Source of the DNA: CAWACP01 sp963780655
GTDB taxonomy: Bacteria > Acidobacteriota > Terriglobia > Bryobacterales > Bryobacteraceae
DNA length: 64,000 nt
Assembly: GCA_963780655.1 (NCBI GenBank)
Contig: CAWACP010000003.1
Coordinates: forward strand, 558,001 to 622,000
Direction of reading: 5' to 3'
A model generated the notes under the pieces. The model saw only the letters and a list, made by a program, of their open reading frames with translations. It was not told where the DNA came from and did not search any database. This document shows positions 31,570 through 40,644 of this stretch, piece by piece. The position numbers and the translations under genes are program-made. Positions within the stretch are counted from its first letter, which is position 1, and every line of letters begins with the position of its first letter.

Positions 31570-32342
31570 CACGACCGCCTGTTGCGTTCGTGGATCAGCA
31601 GCAGGCCTTCGAGCGTGAGGTCCTCCTCAATGTGCCGCAGCCGCCCGCAGGCATGCATCAGCAGTTGCGCCTGGCCGCCGGTGGCGATGGTCCTCGTCGC
31701 GGGGCCGAGTTGATCGACCAGCTTTCCCACCAGCCCGTCGATCAACTCGACATAGCCCCAGAACAGGCCCGACTGGATGCTTTCCACCGTGTTCGTGCCG
31801 ATCAGTTTGCCCGGCTCGCGAAACTCCACCATGGGCAGACGCGCCGTGCGTGAAAACAGCGCCGCCGTCGAGATGCCGATGCCCGGGCAGATGATGCCGC
31901 CCAGATATTCGGCGTTGGCCGATACGACATCGAACGTAATTGCCGTGCCCAGATCGACGATCACGCACGGTCCCCCGTACTTGTGGAATGCCGCGACGCT
32001 GTTGACGATGCGGTCGGCGCCTACCTCCGATGGGTTGTCGTAACAGATGGTCAGCCCGGTATCGGTGTCCGAGCCCACGAACAGCGGACGCGTGCGGAAG
32101 TAGCGCTGCGACATCTCCGCAAGCGGCGTGCGCAGCGGTGGCACTACTGTCGAGATGGCGATGCCGTCGATGTCCGCCACCGCGATGGATGAGAGCGACA
32201 GCAGGTTCAGAATGAGGATGCCCCACTCGTCCGCGGTCTGGTCGTGAACGGTCCGCAGCCGCCAGCGCGCGCCGAGCTTCCGATCGGCGTCGAACACGCC
32301 AATGGTGACGTTGGTGTTTCCTGCGTCGAGAGCTAAGAGCAT
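31569..32342 (-). CDS. coaX: Type III pantothenate kinase
   Basis: CoaX phosphorylates pantothenate at the start of CoA synthesis. The 257-residue protein has the ASKHA-fold signatures DAGNTNVTIGVFD, GADRIVNSVAA and VDLGTAITFDVVS, and later GLFWGYVELIDGLVGKL and IATGGQAQLL. The length matches the family, which differs from type I and II enzymes by these motifs. It precedes an unknown coiled-coil gene (TGATG overlap). Upstream is a 75-bp gap with a dispersed repeat B copy, then birA on the same strand. Confidence 0.95.
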   Translation of the reverse strand: MLLALDAGNTNVTIGVFDADRKLGARWRLRTVHDQTADEWGILILNLLSLSSIAVADIDGIAISTVVPPLRTPLAEMSQRYFRTRPLFVGSDTDTGLTICYDNPSEVGADRIVNSVAAFHKYGGPCVIVDLGTAITFDVVSANAEYLGGIICPGIGISTAALFSRTARLPMVEFREPGKLIGTNTVESIQSGLFWGYVELIDGLVGKLVDQLGPATRTIATGGQAQLLMHACGRLRHIEEDLTLEGLLLIHERNRRS

Positions 32343-32358
32343 AGATGACAGTGTCCTA

Positions 32359-32381
32359 CCGCTCCCTCACGGTCGCGGCTC
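32359..32381 (+). repeat. Dispersed repeat B
   Basis: CCGCTCCCTCACGGTCGC then GGCTC, located between coaX and birA. It closely matches the copies at 35893 and 42405. Confidence 0.7.
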
Positions 32382-32417
32382 AGTTACGCCTGCTGAGCGT
32401 TTGGTTGCGGGCCCGTC

Positions 32418-33173
32418 TCATGCCGGCCTTACGCCTCCGGCAATGATCGTGTGTTCTTTCCCATTGTCATCCCGAACCAGCAGGTAGCCATCCGCATCGA
32501 GTCCGGCGGTGACTCCCTCGAGTTGCTCGTCCTCGGCGACCTCCACTGTCACCCGCCGGCCGCTCACATAACTGGACGCGTGCGCAAAGGTCCGGAGAAC
32601 AGGCTGCCGGCCTTCATGTGACAGGCGGCCGCACCACTCGTCGATGGCCGGGAGCAGGCGCACCAGCAGGTCCTCGCGTGAGAACTGCCGGCCCGCGGCG
32701 ATGCGCAGAGACGTTGCGATCCCAGCGATGTCGTCGGGAAACCTGGGCTGGTTCACGTTCACGCCAATGCCGGCGATCAGGGCGTCCGCTTCGAGCTTTG
32801 TCAGGATGCCGGCGCACTTGCGGTCGCCGATGAGCAGGTCGTTGGGCCAACGGAGATCGCAGACCACGCCCGTCGCATCGACAATCGCTTCGCGAACGGC
32901 GAGGCCGAGCGCCATCGTCACGAGGCCAGGCGCGTCGGGAAATGGAAAGCGGAGAATCGCCGACAGGTACAGCCCGGTATCCGGCTCCGAGTGCCACGCG
33001 CGGCCGAAGCGCCCATAGCCGGAGGTCTGCTCGCCGGCCACAACCGCGGTCCCCGAGGGCGCGCCAGCGGAGGCCAGCCGGGCTGCTTCGTGCATGGTGG
33101 AGTCGATCGTCTCATGCCAGCGGATATCGCGGCCTGTGACCGCGGTCCGCACTGACGCGATGTCGAACGGCAT
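32418..33173 (-). CDS. birA: Biotin--[acetyl-CoA-carboxylase] ligase, class I (no DNA-binding domain)
   Basis: This enzyme activates biotin with ATP and attaches it to carboxylase carrier protein. The 251-residue protein has the biotinyl-AMP loop QTSGYGRFGRAWHSEPDTG, the catalytic block DLRWPNDLLIGDRKCAG, and a small C-terminal SH3-like domain (VTVEVAEDEQLEGVTAGLDA). There is no N-terminal helix-turn-helix, so it is a mono-functional ligase, not a repressor. The ATG at 33173 is 5 bp after the valS stop, so the two are probably cotranscribed; a longer start at 33215 would lie within valS. Confidence 0.92.
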   Translation of the reverse strand: MPFDIASVRTAVTGRDIRWHETIDSTMHEAARLASAGAPSGTAVVAGEQTSGYGRFGRAWHSEPDTGLYLSAILRFPFPDAPGLVTMALGLAVREAIVDATGVVCDLRWPNDLLIGDRKCAGILTKLEADALIAGIGVNVNQPRFPDDIAGIATSLRIAAGRQFSREDLLVRLLPAIDEWCGRLSHEGRQPVLRTFAHASSYVSGRRVTVEVAEDEQLEGVTAGLDADGYLLVRDDNGKEHTIIAGGVRPA

Positions 33174-33177
33174 TGGC

Positions 33178-35724
33178 TCACCCCAGCGCGTCGAGCGCCG
33201 CCCTGGCCTTCGCAAGTTGATCGGCGTAGCCGGCGCGCTTCTCTCGCAGCGTCGCCACGACGTGATCGGGCGCCCGGCTCACGAACGTTTCGTCAGAGAG
33301 CTGCGCATCGATGCCCGCGATCAGTTTCGTGAATTGCGCAATCTCCTTTTCGAGACGCGCGCGCGCCGCCGAATTGTCCGCTGCGGGAAGCTGCAGCGCC
33401 AGCTTGAGGACGCTCCCCTCGCTCAACTGAAGCGACAGGTTGGCGAGCTTCTCAATGATGGGGAGCTCGCGTCGGGCAGCCTCCATAAGGTCGGGCGGAC
33501 ACTCGAACCTGCCGTTCAGGTGAAACTTCTTGTCCAGTTTGTGGTCCGCGCGGTATTCGCGCGCTTCGGTCACCACCGCCTGGATCATGTCCATGTCAGG
33601 CGTGTTGCCAACCGGCCCACCCGCAGGAGGATATGGTGCGAGCGCGATCGAACCAGCCTCGGAATCGAGGCGATGCCATAGCTCTTCCGTGATGAACGGA
33701 ACGAGCGGATGCAGGAAGCGGAGCACACTGCTGAAGCTGTATAACAGCGCGCTCGGGTCTTCCTCCTTTCGGAGTTTCTTGATCTCGAGGTACCAGTCGC
33801 AGAAATCGTCCCACATCAGATGCCAGAGTTCCTGGGCGACTTCGTTGTAGCGGTGCTGCTCGAACAGCGAGGCGACCTTCGTTGCGGTCTCGTTGATTCT
33901 CGAGAAGAACCAGCGATCTTCAGTCGTTGTCGGTAGCGGTGCAGGCCGAAGGCCTGCTCCACTGAGCATGAACACGAGCCGGGAGGCGTTCCACAGTTTG
34001 TTGGCGAAGTTGCGCGCCGTCTTCAGCCGTTCTTCTGTGTAAACGATGTCAGTACCCGCGCCTGTGCCCATGATCAGGGACATGCGCACCGCGTCGGTGC
34101 CGTACTTCTCCGTGATGTCCAGCGGGTCGATGGTGTTGCCGCGGGTCTTCGACATCTTCTTCTTGTCGGAGTCGCGCACCAGCCCATGCATGTGCACCAC
34201 GCGAAACGGAACCTGGCCCGTCAGCTCGAGCCCCATCATCATCATCCTGGCCACCCAGAAGAAGATGATGTCGAAGCCGGTGATGAGCACCGAGGTCGGG
34301 TAGTATTTCCGAAGATCCTCTGTATCGTCGGGCCAGCCGAGCGTCGAGAACGGCCAGAGTGCCGAGCTGAACCACGTGTCCAGCACATCCGGGTCCTGCG
34401 TGATCTCCTGCGAGCCGCAGTGAGCGCACGCTTTCGGCCTCGCGCGCGCGACGGTGATTTTGTGGCATTCGGCGCAGTGCCAGGCGGGGATCCGGTGCCC
34501 CCACCAGAGCTGGCGCGAGATGCACCAGTCGCGAATGTTGCGCATCCAGTTGAAGAACGTTGCGTTCCAGTTCTCCGGGACGAAGCGAATGGCGCCCGAT
34601 TCCACCGCCGCGAGCACCTTCTCCGCCAGCGGCTTCGTGCGCACGAACCACTGCGTGGAGATGAGCGGCTCGACGATGGTCTTGCAGCGGTCGCACTTGC
34701 TGATGGCCACCGTGTAGGGCTCGATCTTTTCCAGTAGGCCGAGCTTCTCGAGATCGGCGACAATGCGCTTGCGCGCCTCGAACCGGTCGAGTCCGGCGTA
34801 TGGGCCGGCTTCCGGGGTCATGCGGCCGTCTTCGTCGATAACCTTAATGTGCGGCAGGTTGTGGCGCTTGCCCGCTTCCAGATCGTTGGGATCGTGCGCG
34901 GGCGTCACCTTCACCACGCCGGAGCCGAATTCCGGATCGGCCAGGTCATCGAGAATGATCGGGATCTCGCGGTTCATCAACGGCAGACGCACGGTGCGGC
35001 CGTGGAGGTCCTTGTAGCGCTCGTCGCGCGCGTTGATGGCGACGGCCGTATCGCCCAGCATGGTCTCGGGACGCGTGGTGGCGACAGTGAGGAAGCGGTC
35101 GGTTCCGTTCACCGGATAGCGGATGTGCCAGAGACTGCCCGGGATGTCTTCGTGAACCGTTTCGAGATCGGAGATGGCGGTGTGGCAGCGCGGGCACCAG
35201 TTCACCATGTACGTGCCGCGGTAAATCAGTCCGCGCTCGTGCATGCGCACGAACGCCTCAGTCACGGCCACGGAAAGCTCGGGCGAAAGCGTGAACCGCT
35301 CGCGCGACCAGTCCACCGAATCGCCGATGGCCTTCATCTGCTCGGTGATGCGGCCGCCGTACTGGCGCTTCCACTCCCAGGCGCGCCGCTCGAACGCTTC
35401 ACGGCCGAGCTGCCGGCGATTCAGTCCTTCTTCGGCCAGCTTCCGTTCCACCACCATCTGCGTGGCGATGCCGGCGTGGTCCGTGCCGGGCAGCCAGAGG
35501 GTGTTGTCGCCGCGCATGCGATGCCAGCGCACGGCCGCATCCATGATGGTGTGGTCGAGCATGTGGCCCATGTGCAGCGAGCCCGTAACGTTCGGCGGCG
35601 GGATGACCAGCGAGAATACGTCGCCCGGTTTGAACACGTCCGCGCGAAAGATGTCATTCTCGATCCACCACTTTGCCCACATGGGCTCGAACCGCCGCGG
35701 TTCGTACACTTTTTCTGATTGCAT
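33178..35724 (-). CDS. valS: Valyl-tRNA synthetase with an in-frame dispersed repeat
   Basis: ValRS charges tRNA-Val. The 848-residue protein has the class I HIGH-type motif NVTGSLHMGHML (His51-His54), the KMSKS-type motif KKKMSKTRGN (Lys523), the editing-domain block and a C-terminal coiled coil (ARLEKEIAQFTKLIAGIDAQ). Near residues 588-595 it reads SGAGLRPAPLPTTTEDRWFF, where other ValRS proteins have a shorter join before the DRW anticodon-binding helix. That part is encoded by a copy of hairpin repeat A (33941-33962, minus). The frame is uninterrupted, so the enzyme is probably functional, as it is likely to be essential. Confidence 0.95.
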   Translation of the reverse strand: MQSEKVYEPRRFEPMWAKWWIENDIFRADVFKPGDVFSLVIPPPNVTGSLHMGHMLDHTIMDAAVRWHRMRGDNTLWLPGTDHAGIATQMVVERKLAEEGLNRRQLGREAFERRAWEWKRQYGGRITEQMKAIGDSVDWSRERFTLSPELSVAVTEAFVRMHERGLIYRGTYMVNWCPRCHTAISDLETVHEDIPGSLWHIRYPVNGTDRFLTVATTRPETMLGDTAVAINARDERYKDLHGRTVRLPLMNREIPIILDDLADPEFGSGVVKVTPAHDPNDLEAGKRHNLPHIKVIDEDGRMTPEAGPYAGLDRFEARKRIVADLEKLGLLEKIEPYTVAISKCDRCKTIVEPLISTQWFVRTKPLAEKVLAAVESGAIRFVPENWNATFFNWMRNIRDWCISRQLWWGHRIPAWHCAECHKITVARARPKACAHCGSQEITQDPDVLDTWFSSALWPFSTLGWPDDTEDLRKYYPTSVLITGFDIIFFWVARMMMMGLELTGQVPFRVVHMHGLVRDSDKKKMSKTRGNTIDPLDITEKYGTDAVRMSLIMGTGAGTDIVYTEERLKTARNFANKLWNASRLVFMLSGAGLRPAPLPTTTEDRWFFSRINETATKVASLFEQHRYNEVAQELWHLMWDDFCDWYLEIKKLRKEEDPSALLYSFSSVLRFLHPLVPFITEELWHRLDSEAGSIALAPYPPAGGPVGNTPDMDMIQAVVTEAREYRADHKLDKKFHLNGRFECPPDLMEAARRELPIIEKLANLSLQLSEGSVLKLALQLPAADNSAARARLEKEIAQFTKLIAGIDAQLSDETFVSRAPDHVVATLREKRAGYADQLAKARAALDALG
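33941..33962 (-). repeat. Dispersed hairpin repeat A inside valS
   Basis: GCAGGCCGAAGGCCTGC then TCCAC, the same 7-bp stem and 3-base loop as the intergenic copies, but read through as Gly-Ala-Gly-Leu-Arg-Pro-Ala in ValRS. Confidence 0.9.
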
Positions 35725-36388
35725 TGGAATCCGGGGAAGAATTCCAGTTTAGCAGGCCGGTCAAACCGCGACTTACCGTGGGACAGGCTTCCAGGGCACC
35801 GTGGCGCAGACGATCGTCTTTTGTCGTCTGCGATTGTGGAGAGGACGCCGGCAAGCCACAAACACCCACAGACCAGCGACGCCGCAACCAAACCGCTCCC
35901 TCGCGGCCGCGGCTCAGCCAGCTTTTCCGAGCCGCGACCGCAGGGAGCGTTGGGAACTCTTCGCGGGACCCGACGATTCTGCGATCGTGTAGTACCCTGC
36001 CGCCTACCTGCCTGTCACGAAGCGTAACTCGCTCGGCGAGTTGGATATCTCGCCTTCGGCCGTGATGCCGCCACTTCTCCTTCTCCATCGATACAGATCG
36101 CTGCAGGCGGGCGGGCGGTGGATTCGTCGCTGCCATTCGACGCGGCGGTGAAGCGGTTTGAGCATGCGCGAGAAGCGCGGAACAACCAGCAAGGCTGGAA
36201 CTCCAGGGCGTGGGGCCGGATCGAATGGCCGAACATAACACGCACTCCCGAGCGCCCCGGCCAAAAGGGGGACATTTCTACTTTGCCTTGACAACACCTG
36301 AGCCTTGCGATAACGAGGCACGGCAGTGTATGATTGCTCCCATTCAATCAATGGACCGACTGCGGAGACCACAACAAAGGAGTTCTGT
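35725..36388. other. Long non-coding region with repeat modules
   Basis: About 660 bp between divergent valS and the frameshifted secreted-protein gene. It contains the repeat C module (35801-35875 and 35952-35995) with two inverted repeat B copies (35893-35915 and 35929-35949). The rest, 36000-36375, has no convincing gene; a TTGACA at 36288-36293 could be part of a promoter but has no good -10 partner. Confidence 0.65.
35801..35995 (+). repeat. Repeat C module with nested repeat B
   Basis: The left part begins GTGGCGCAGACGATCGTC and contains CGGCAAGCCACAAACACCCA; the right part includes AACTCTTCGCGGG and GTGTAGTAC. A diverged second copy with the same order lies at 42485-42636. The left part has a hairpin with arms GCAGACGA/TCGTCTGC. 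Between the parts are two inverted repeat B copies. Confidence 0.7.
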
Positions 36389-38262
36389 TTGCGGAAAAGA
36401 CATTTACTCGTTTATATGTCAGCCCTCGCGCTGACATTGCCGGCTGTCACGGCCTTTGGCCAGATTACGGTGCGCGTGCAAGCCTCGAGGGTCGGGGGCG
36501 GTTCACTATCCACCGCTCCGGCCGCAGGCGGCTCCATCGGCAATCCGGAGGTCGATCCGGCGATGTCAGATGACGATTCGGACACGCCGGACGGCGTCGT
36601 TGCACTGAACCGGACGATTGCAACCACTACGGGCAACGGCCCCACGGTGAACGGCCGAGGCAAAGCCAAATCCAACCCCGAACTGCTGCTGTCGTTCGAT
36701 GGTCTCAACCACTACGATCAACGCACCGCCAATGGCGGCAACCAATTCACCGTAGAGCCGCCTGACCAGGGCGTTTGCGCGGGCAATGGCTACGTCATTG
36801 AGTCGGTGAACGACGTTTTGCGGATTTCGATGCCAACGGGAACGCCTTGACCGGGGCCGTCGATCTGAACACGTTTTATGGCTATCCGGCAGCCATCAAC
36901 CGCAGCAACGGGAACTACGGACCCGAGATAACTGACCCCAGTTGTTACTTCGATCGCGACACGCAACGCTGGTTTCAGATCGCCTTAACGCTCGATCGGG
37001 TTGGTACGACCTCAGCGCTGGCCGGAACCGACCACATTGACATCGCGGTTACCACGACCTCAAGTCCACTGGGGCCCTGGATCGTCTACAGCCTTCCCAC
37101 CCAGAATAACGGCACACAAGGCACCCCCGACCATCATTGCGCGGGTGGGTTTTGCCTGTCCGACTATCCCCACATCGGCGCTGACGCGAACGCGATCTTC
37201 CTCACGGATAACGAGTATTCTCTCTTCCAGTCGGGTTTCTATGGGGCGCAGATTTACGCATTTTCGAAGCACGCGCTGGCGTCCGGATCTCCGAACGTCA
37301 ACGGCGTCCTCTTCAATACGGGTGATCCCAGCATTCCGTTCTGCGGCTTCACTGTATGGCCGGCCATCGCCTCCGACGGCGTCTATGCCGGCGACCATGG
37401 CGGGACGGAGTACTTCCTGAGCTCGGATGCGGTCTGCTCCGCTACCGGCACATCGAACGACATCGTACTCTGGTCGGTATCGAACACGAGCTCCATCAAC
37501 TCTCCCACTCCGGCTCTGTCCCTCTCCGGTCGGTATGTAAACGTAGATATTTACGGCGTACCGCCACGCTCGGATCAGAAGGCCGGCGATTATCCGTTCG
37601 GCGAATGCCTGTCGGGCAGCTCTATCTCCACGCCGTTCGGCACTGGATGCTGGACTTACTTCTTCACCGGCGGGGGTCCCTTCGCCAATGTGGAGAAACA
37701 GATCGAGAGCAACGACTCGCGCATGCAGCAGGTGTATCTCGCAAATGGCAAACTGTGGTCCGCTCTGGATACGGCTGTATGGATCGGGGGCGCCTACAAG
37801 GCCGGTATTGCGTATTTCGTGCTGAATCCGAATTCCGGGCATCTGTTCCAGCAGGGTGTTGTGGCGGTGGAAAACAATAACGTCACCTATCCCGCAATTG
37901 CAGTGAATGGCAGCGGACGGGGCATCATGGCATTCACGCTGGTGGGAGCCGATCATTATCCCAGCGCCGCCTACACCAGCATGGACGCGAAAGTTGGCGC
38001 TGGCGATGTCCACGTGGTTGCAGAGGGCGCAGGACCGGACGACGGTTTCACCGGCTACCATCCGTTCAGCGCGTTCGGCAGCCGCCCGCGCTGGGGAGAC
38101 TTCGGCGGCGCCGTCAGTGACGGTTCATTCCTGTGGATCGCCAGCGAGTACATCGGTCAGACGCGCACGCTTTCGCAATACGTCGCAACAGGCTTCACTT
38201 GCGGCGGCACGCGCACGAGCGAAGGAAACTGGGCGACCAGGATCAGTAAGCTCGCGCCCTGA
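36389..38262 (+). pseudogene. Secreted protein gene split by an apparent one-base frameshift
   Basis: Two frames (36389-36850 and 36847-38262) join smoothly if one T is added to the TTT at about 36829-36831. The join then reads VLRIFDANGNALTGAVDLN; as given, the first frame stops at 36848-36850 after SMPTGTP. The combined product would have about 625 residues, with a signal peptide (LLVYMSALALTLPAVTAFGQ) and a beta-rich extracellular body with repeats such as DIAVTTTSSPLGPW and GTEYFLSSDAVCS. It has several cysteines. I do not recognise the family. A ribosome site AAAGGAG lies 6 bp before the TTG at 36389. The break could be a sequencing error or true decay. Confidence 0.65.
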
Positions 38263-38563
38263 GAACTGTTCGAGTTACATGCAGGCTGAAAGCCTGCTCT
38301 ACTTCCGACCGAAAACAGTAGAGTAGGCTTTAGCCTGCAGGCTGGCCCGTGATATGATGAGGCCGGTTGTAAGTGTAGGAGCAGGGCCGAGGGCGTAACA
38401 TGCCGTTCGGCGCCGCGTTGAGCATTCGGCGTTCGGCACCCCGGACGCTGGAGTGAGACATGATTTTTGACCGCAAGCGCGCTGCCCGCCCGATACTCCT
38501 CCCCTGTTTCTTCCGCGTGTTGATCCCCAATTCAGTTCCTCTTACTAAGAAAGGAGTGCTGCC
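38263..38563. other. Intergenic region before gdhA
   Basis: The first 80 bp hold two facing copies of repeat A (38281-38302 and 38318-38340). The rest is the leader of gdhA. It has several short inverted repeats, but no recognisable riboswitch, tRNA or gene. Confidence 0.55.
38281..38340. repeat. Two inverted dispersed hairpin repeats A
   Basis: Minus-type copy GCAGGCTGAAAGCCTGC then TCTAC at 38281-38302, and plus-type GTAGAGTAGGCTTTAGCC then TGCAG at 38318-38340. They can pair with each other as well as fold singly. They follow the stop of the secreted-protein gene by 18 bp. Confidence 0.85.
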
Positions 38564-39823
38564 ATGTTAGCAGCAATAACCGAAAAGAACGCTTACGAGA
38601 TCGCTCTCGAGAACTTCGAGATAGCGGCGGACGCTCTCGATCTGGACGCCAACGCCCGCGAGATGATCAAATATCCGGAGCGCGCACTCACGGTAACCGT
38701 GCCCGTGCGAATGGCCAACGGGACCATTCGCCGCTTCGAAGGATACCGCGTGCAGCACAGCACCGTGCGCGGTCCTGCCAAGGGCGGAATCCGTTACCAT
38801 CCCAATGTCACGTTGGACGAGGTAAAGGCGCTCGCAACATGGATGACGTGGAAGTGCGCCGTCGTGAATATCCCCTTTGGCGGCGCGAAAGGCGGCGTCA
38901 CCTGCAACCCGAAGGAGATGATCCCGCTCGAACTGGAGCGGCTCACCCGGCGCTACACCAGCGCCATTCTTCCGCTCATCGGGCCCGATCAGGACATTCC
39001 CGCGCCCGACGTCTACACCAACCCGCAAACCATGGCCTGGATCATGGACACCTACAGCATGACCCGCGGCTACACCATCCCCGGCGTGGTCACCGGCAAG
39101 CCGCTCAGCCTCGGCGGATCGCTCGGCCGGAATGAAGCCACCGGCCGCGGCGTGTTCTACACGGTCCAGTGCGCCTGCGAGCATCTTCACCTGAACCCGA
39201 AGGAGCTCACCGTGGTGGTGCAGGGCTTTGGCAATGCCGGATCCATCTCCGCGGCTCTGCTGCATAGCCTCGGAGCGCGCGTCATCGCCGTCAGCGATTC
39301 CACCGGCTGCATCTTCAACCGGAACGGTCTCGATGTCCCGAAGCTGATTAAGCACAAGGAGAGGACCGGACGCGTATTCGGTTTCCCGGAGGCTGAAGCG
39401 ATCAGGGCGAACGAGTTGCTGGCCCTTGACTGCGACGTGCTCGTACCCGCGGCGCTCGAGAGCGTGGTCCACGAAGAGAACGCCGGCCGCGTGAAGGCGC
39501 GCATTGTCGCCGAGGCGGCCAATGGCCCATTAACGCCCGCCGCCGACATCATCCTCGAGAACAAGGGCGTCTTCATCATCCCCGACATCCTGTGCAATGC
39601 CGGCGGCGTCACCGTCTCGTACTTCGAATGGGTGCAGGATACGCAGCATCTGTTCTGGGAGGCGCAGGACATCTATAACCGGCTCGAACGGGTGATGAAA
39701 ACGGCGTTCACCGACGTGCTGAATATCTACCGCGAGCGCCGCGTCACCATGCGCGCCGCCGCGAACATGCTGGGCATCGGGCGCGTCGCCGAAGCGACGA
39801 AGCTCCGCGGCCTGTACCCGTAA
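38564..39823 (+). CDS. gdhA: Glutamate/leucine/phenylalanine/valine dehydrogenase family (glutamate dehydrogenase)
   Basis: The 419-residue hexameric-type enzyme catalyses the reversible oxidative deamination of glutamate. The substrate-binding lysines are seen in GPAKGGIRYHP and TWKCAVVNIPFGGAKGGV, the Asp in PAPDVYTNPQTMAWIMD, and the nucleotide-binding GFGNAGSISAALLHSLGARV. The length matches the GDH group that uses NAD or NADP. A good ribosome site (AAAGGAG) sits 8 bp before the ATG. It is followed 32 bp later by the ABC ATPase gene and may be cotranscribed. Confidence 0.95.
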   Translation: MLAAITEKNAYEIALENFEIAADALDLDANAREMIKYPERALTVTVPVRMANGTIRRFEGYRVQHSTVRGPAKGGIRYHPNVTLDEVKALATWMTWKCAVVNIPFGGAKGGVTCNPKEMIPLELERLTRRYTSAILPLIGPDQDIPAPDVYTNPQTMAWIMDTYSMTRGYTIPGVVTGKPLSLGGSLGRNEATGRGVFYTVQCACEHLHLNPKELTVVVQGFGNAGSISAALLHSLGARVIAVSDSTGCIFNRNGLDVPKLIKHKERTGRVFGFPEAEAIRANELLALDCDVLVPAALESVVHEENAGRVKARIVAEAANGPLTPAADIILENKGVFIIPDILCNAGGVTVSYFEWVQDTQHLFWEAQDIYNRLERVMKTAFTDVLNIYRERRVTMRAAANMLGIGRVAEATKLRGLYP

Positions 39824-39855
39824 TCGAGTTGGCGCTAATGCCATCCTGAGAGGGA

Positions 39856-40644
39856 ATGCCCGAAGGCGCTCCCGCTCTCATCGAACTGAAGAACGTTTCC
39901 GTCATGCGCGGCGACCGGCTGGCGCTCTCCGGCCTGTCGCTGCGCATCGAACCCGGCGAGCACGTCGCCATCCTCGGCCCCAACGGCTGCGGTAAGTCAA
40001 CCTTCATCAAGACCGTGAGCCGCGAGTGTTACCCGCTGGCGCGGCCAGGCTCGTCCATGACCATCCTCGGACAGGAGCGCTGGAACGTCTTCGAACTGCG
40101 CGGCATGCTGGGCATCGTCACCAACGATCTGGTTGCCGCCTGCACGCGCGACGCCAGCGCCCTCGAAATCGTACTCTCCGGCTTCTTCAGCAGCGTGCGG
40201 CTGATGCCCTATCATCCCGTCGATGAGCCGATGGTGGAGGCCGCTCTGAATGCCCTTCGCGCCATGGAGGCCGAGCACCTGGCGGAGCGCCTGATGACCG
40301 AGATGTCGTCCGGCGAAACGCACCGCGTGGTGATCGCTCGCGCTCTGGTTCACCACCCCAGAGCGCTGTTGCTCGACGAGCCCTGCACCTCTCTCGACCT
40401 GCGCGCCCAGTATGAGCTGCGCAGCGTCTTCCGCACGCTCGCGCAATCCGGGCTGGGCCTCATTATGGTGACCCACGATCTGAACGACGTCATTCCCGAG
40501 ATCGAGCGCGTCATTCTGCTCCGAGCGGGCGAGGTGCTCGCCGACGGCGACAAGCGCGAGATTCTCTCGCAGGGCCGCCTCAGCGCGCTGTTCGGCATTC
40601 CCGTTGAGTTATCGGAGCGCGACGGATATTACAGGCTCTGGTAA
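39856..40644 (+). CDS. ABC transporter ATP-binding protein (ModF/YlmA-like, single domain)
   Basis: The 262-residue protein has Walker A GPNGCGKST (41-49), the signature MSSGETHRVVIARALV, Walker B ALLLDEPC and the H-switch MVTHDLND. The Q-loop region includes GMLGIVTNDLVAAC. There is no membrane partner nearby, and single-domain ATPases of this type may act outside transport. The signature is SSGE rather than LSGG. It ends by overlapping the convergent PEP-CTERM gene by 16 bp. Confidence 0.85.
   Translation: MPEGAPALIELKNVSVMRGDRLALSGLSLRIEPGEHVAILGPNGCGKSTFIKTVSRECYPLARPGSSMTILGQERWNVFELRGMLGIVTNDLVAACTRDASALEIVLSGFFSSVRLMPYHPVDEPMVEAALNALRAMEAEHLAERLMTEMSSGETHRVVIARALVHHPRALLLDEPCTSLDLRAQYELRSVFRTLAQSGLGLIMVTHDLNDVIPEIERVILLRAGEVLADGDKREILSQGRLSALFGIPVELSERDGYYRLW

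Noticed and set aside
35654..36241. Minus-strand frames upstream of valS
   Set aside because: They are made of repeat B and C sequence and have low-complexity products; no domain or ribosome site.
36288..36316. TTGACA as a promoter of the frameshifted secreted-protein gene
   Set aside because: No acceptable -10 sequence at 16-18 bp spacing; kept only as a remark in the intergenic entry.
38341..38563. gdhA leader considered as a riboswitch
   Set aside because: Short inverted repeats are present, but no known aptamer core was recognised.
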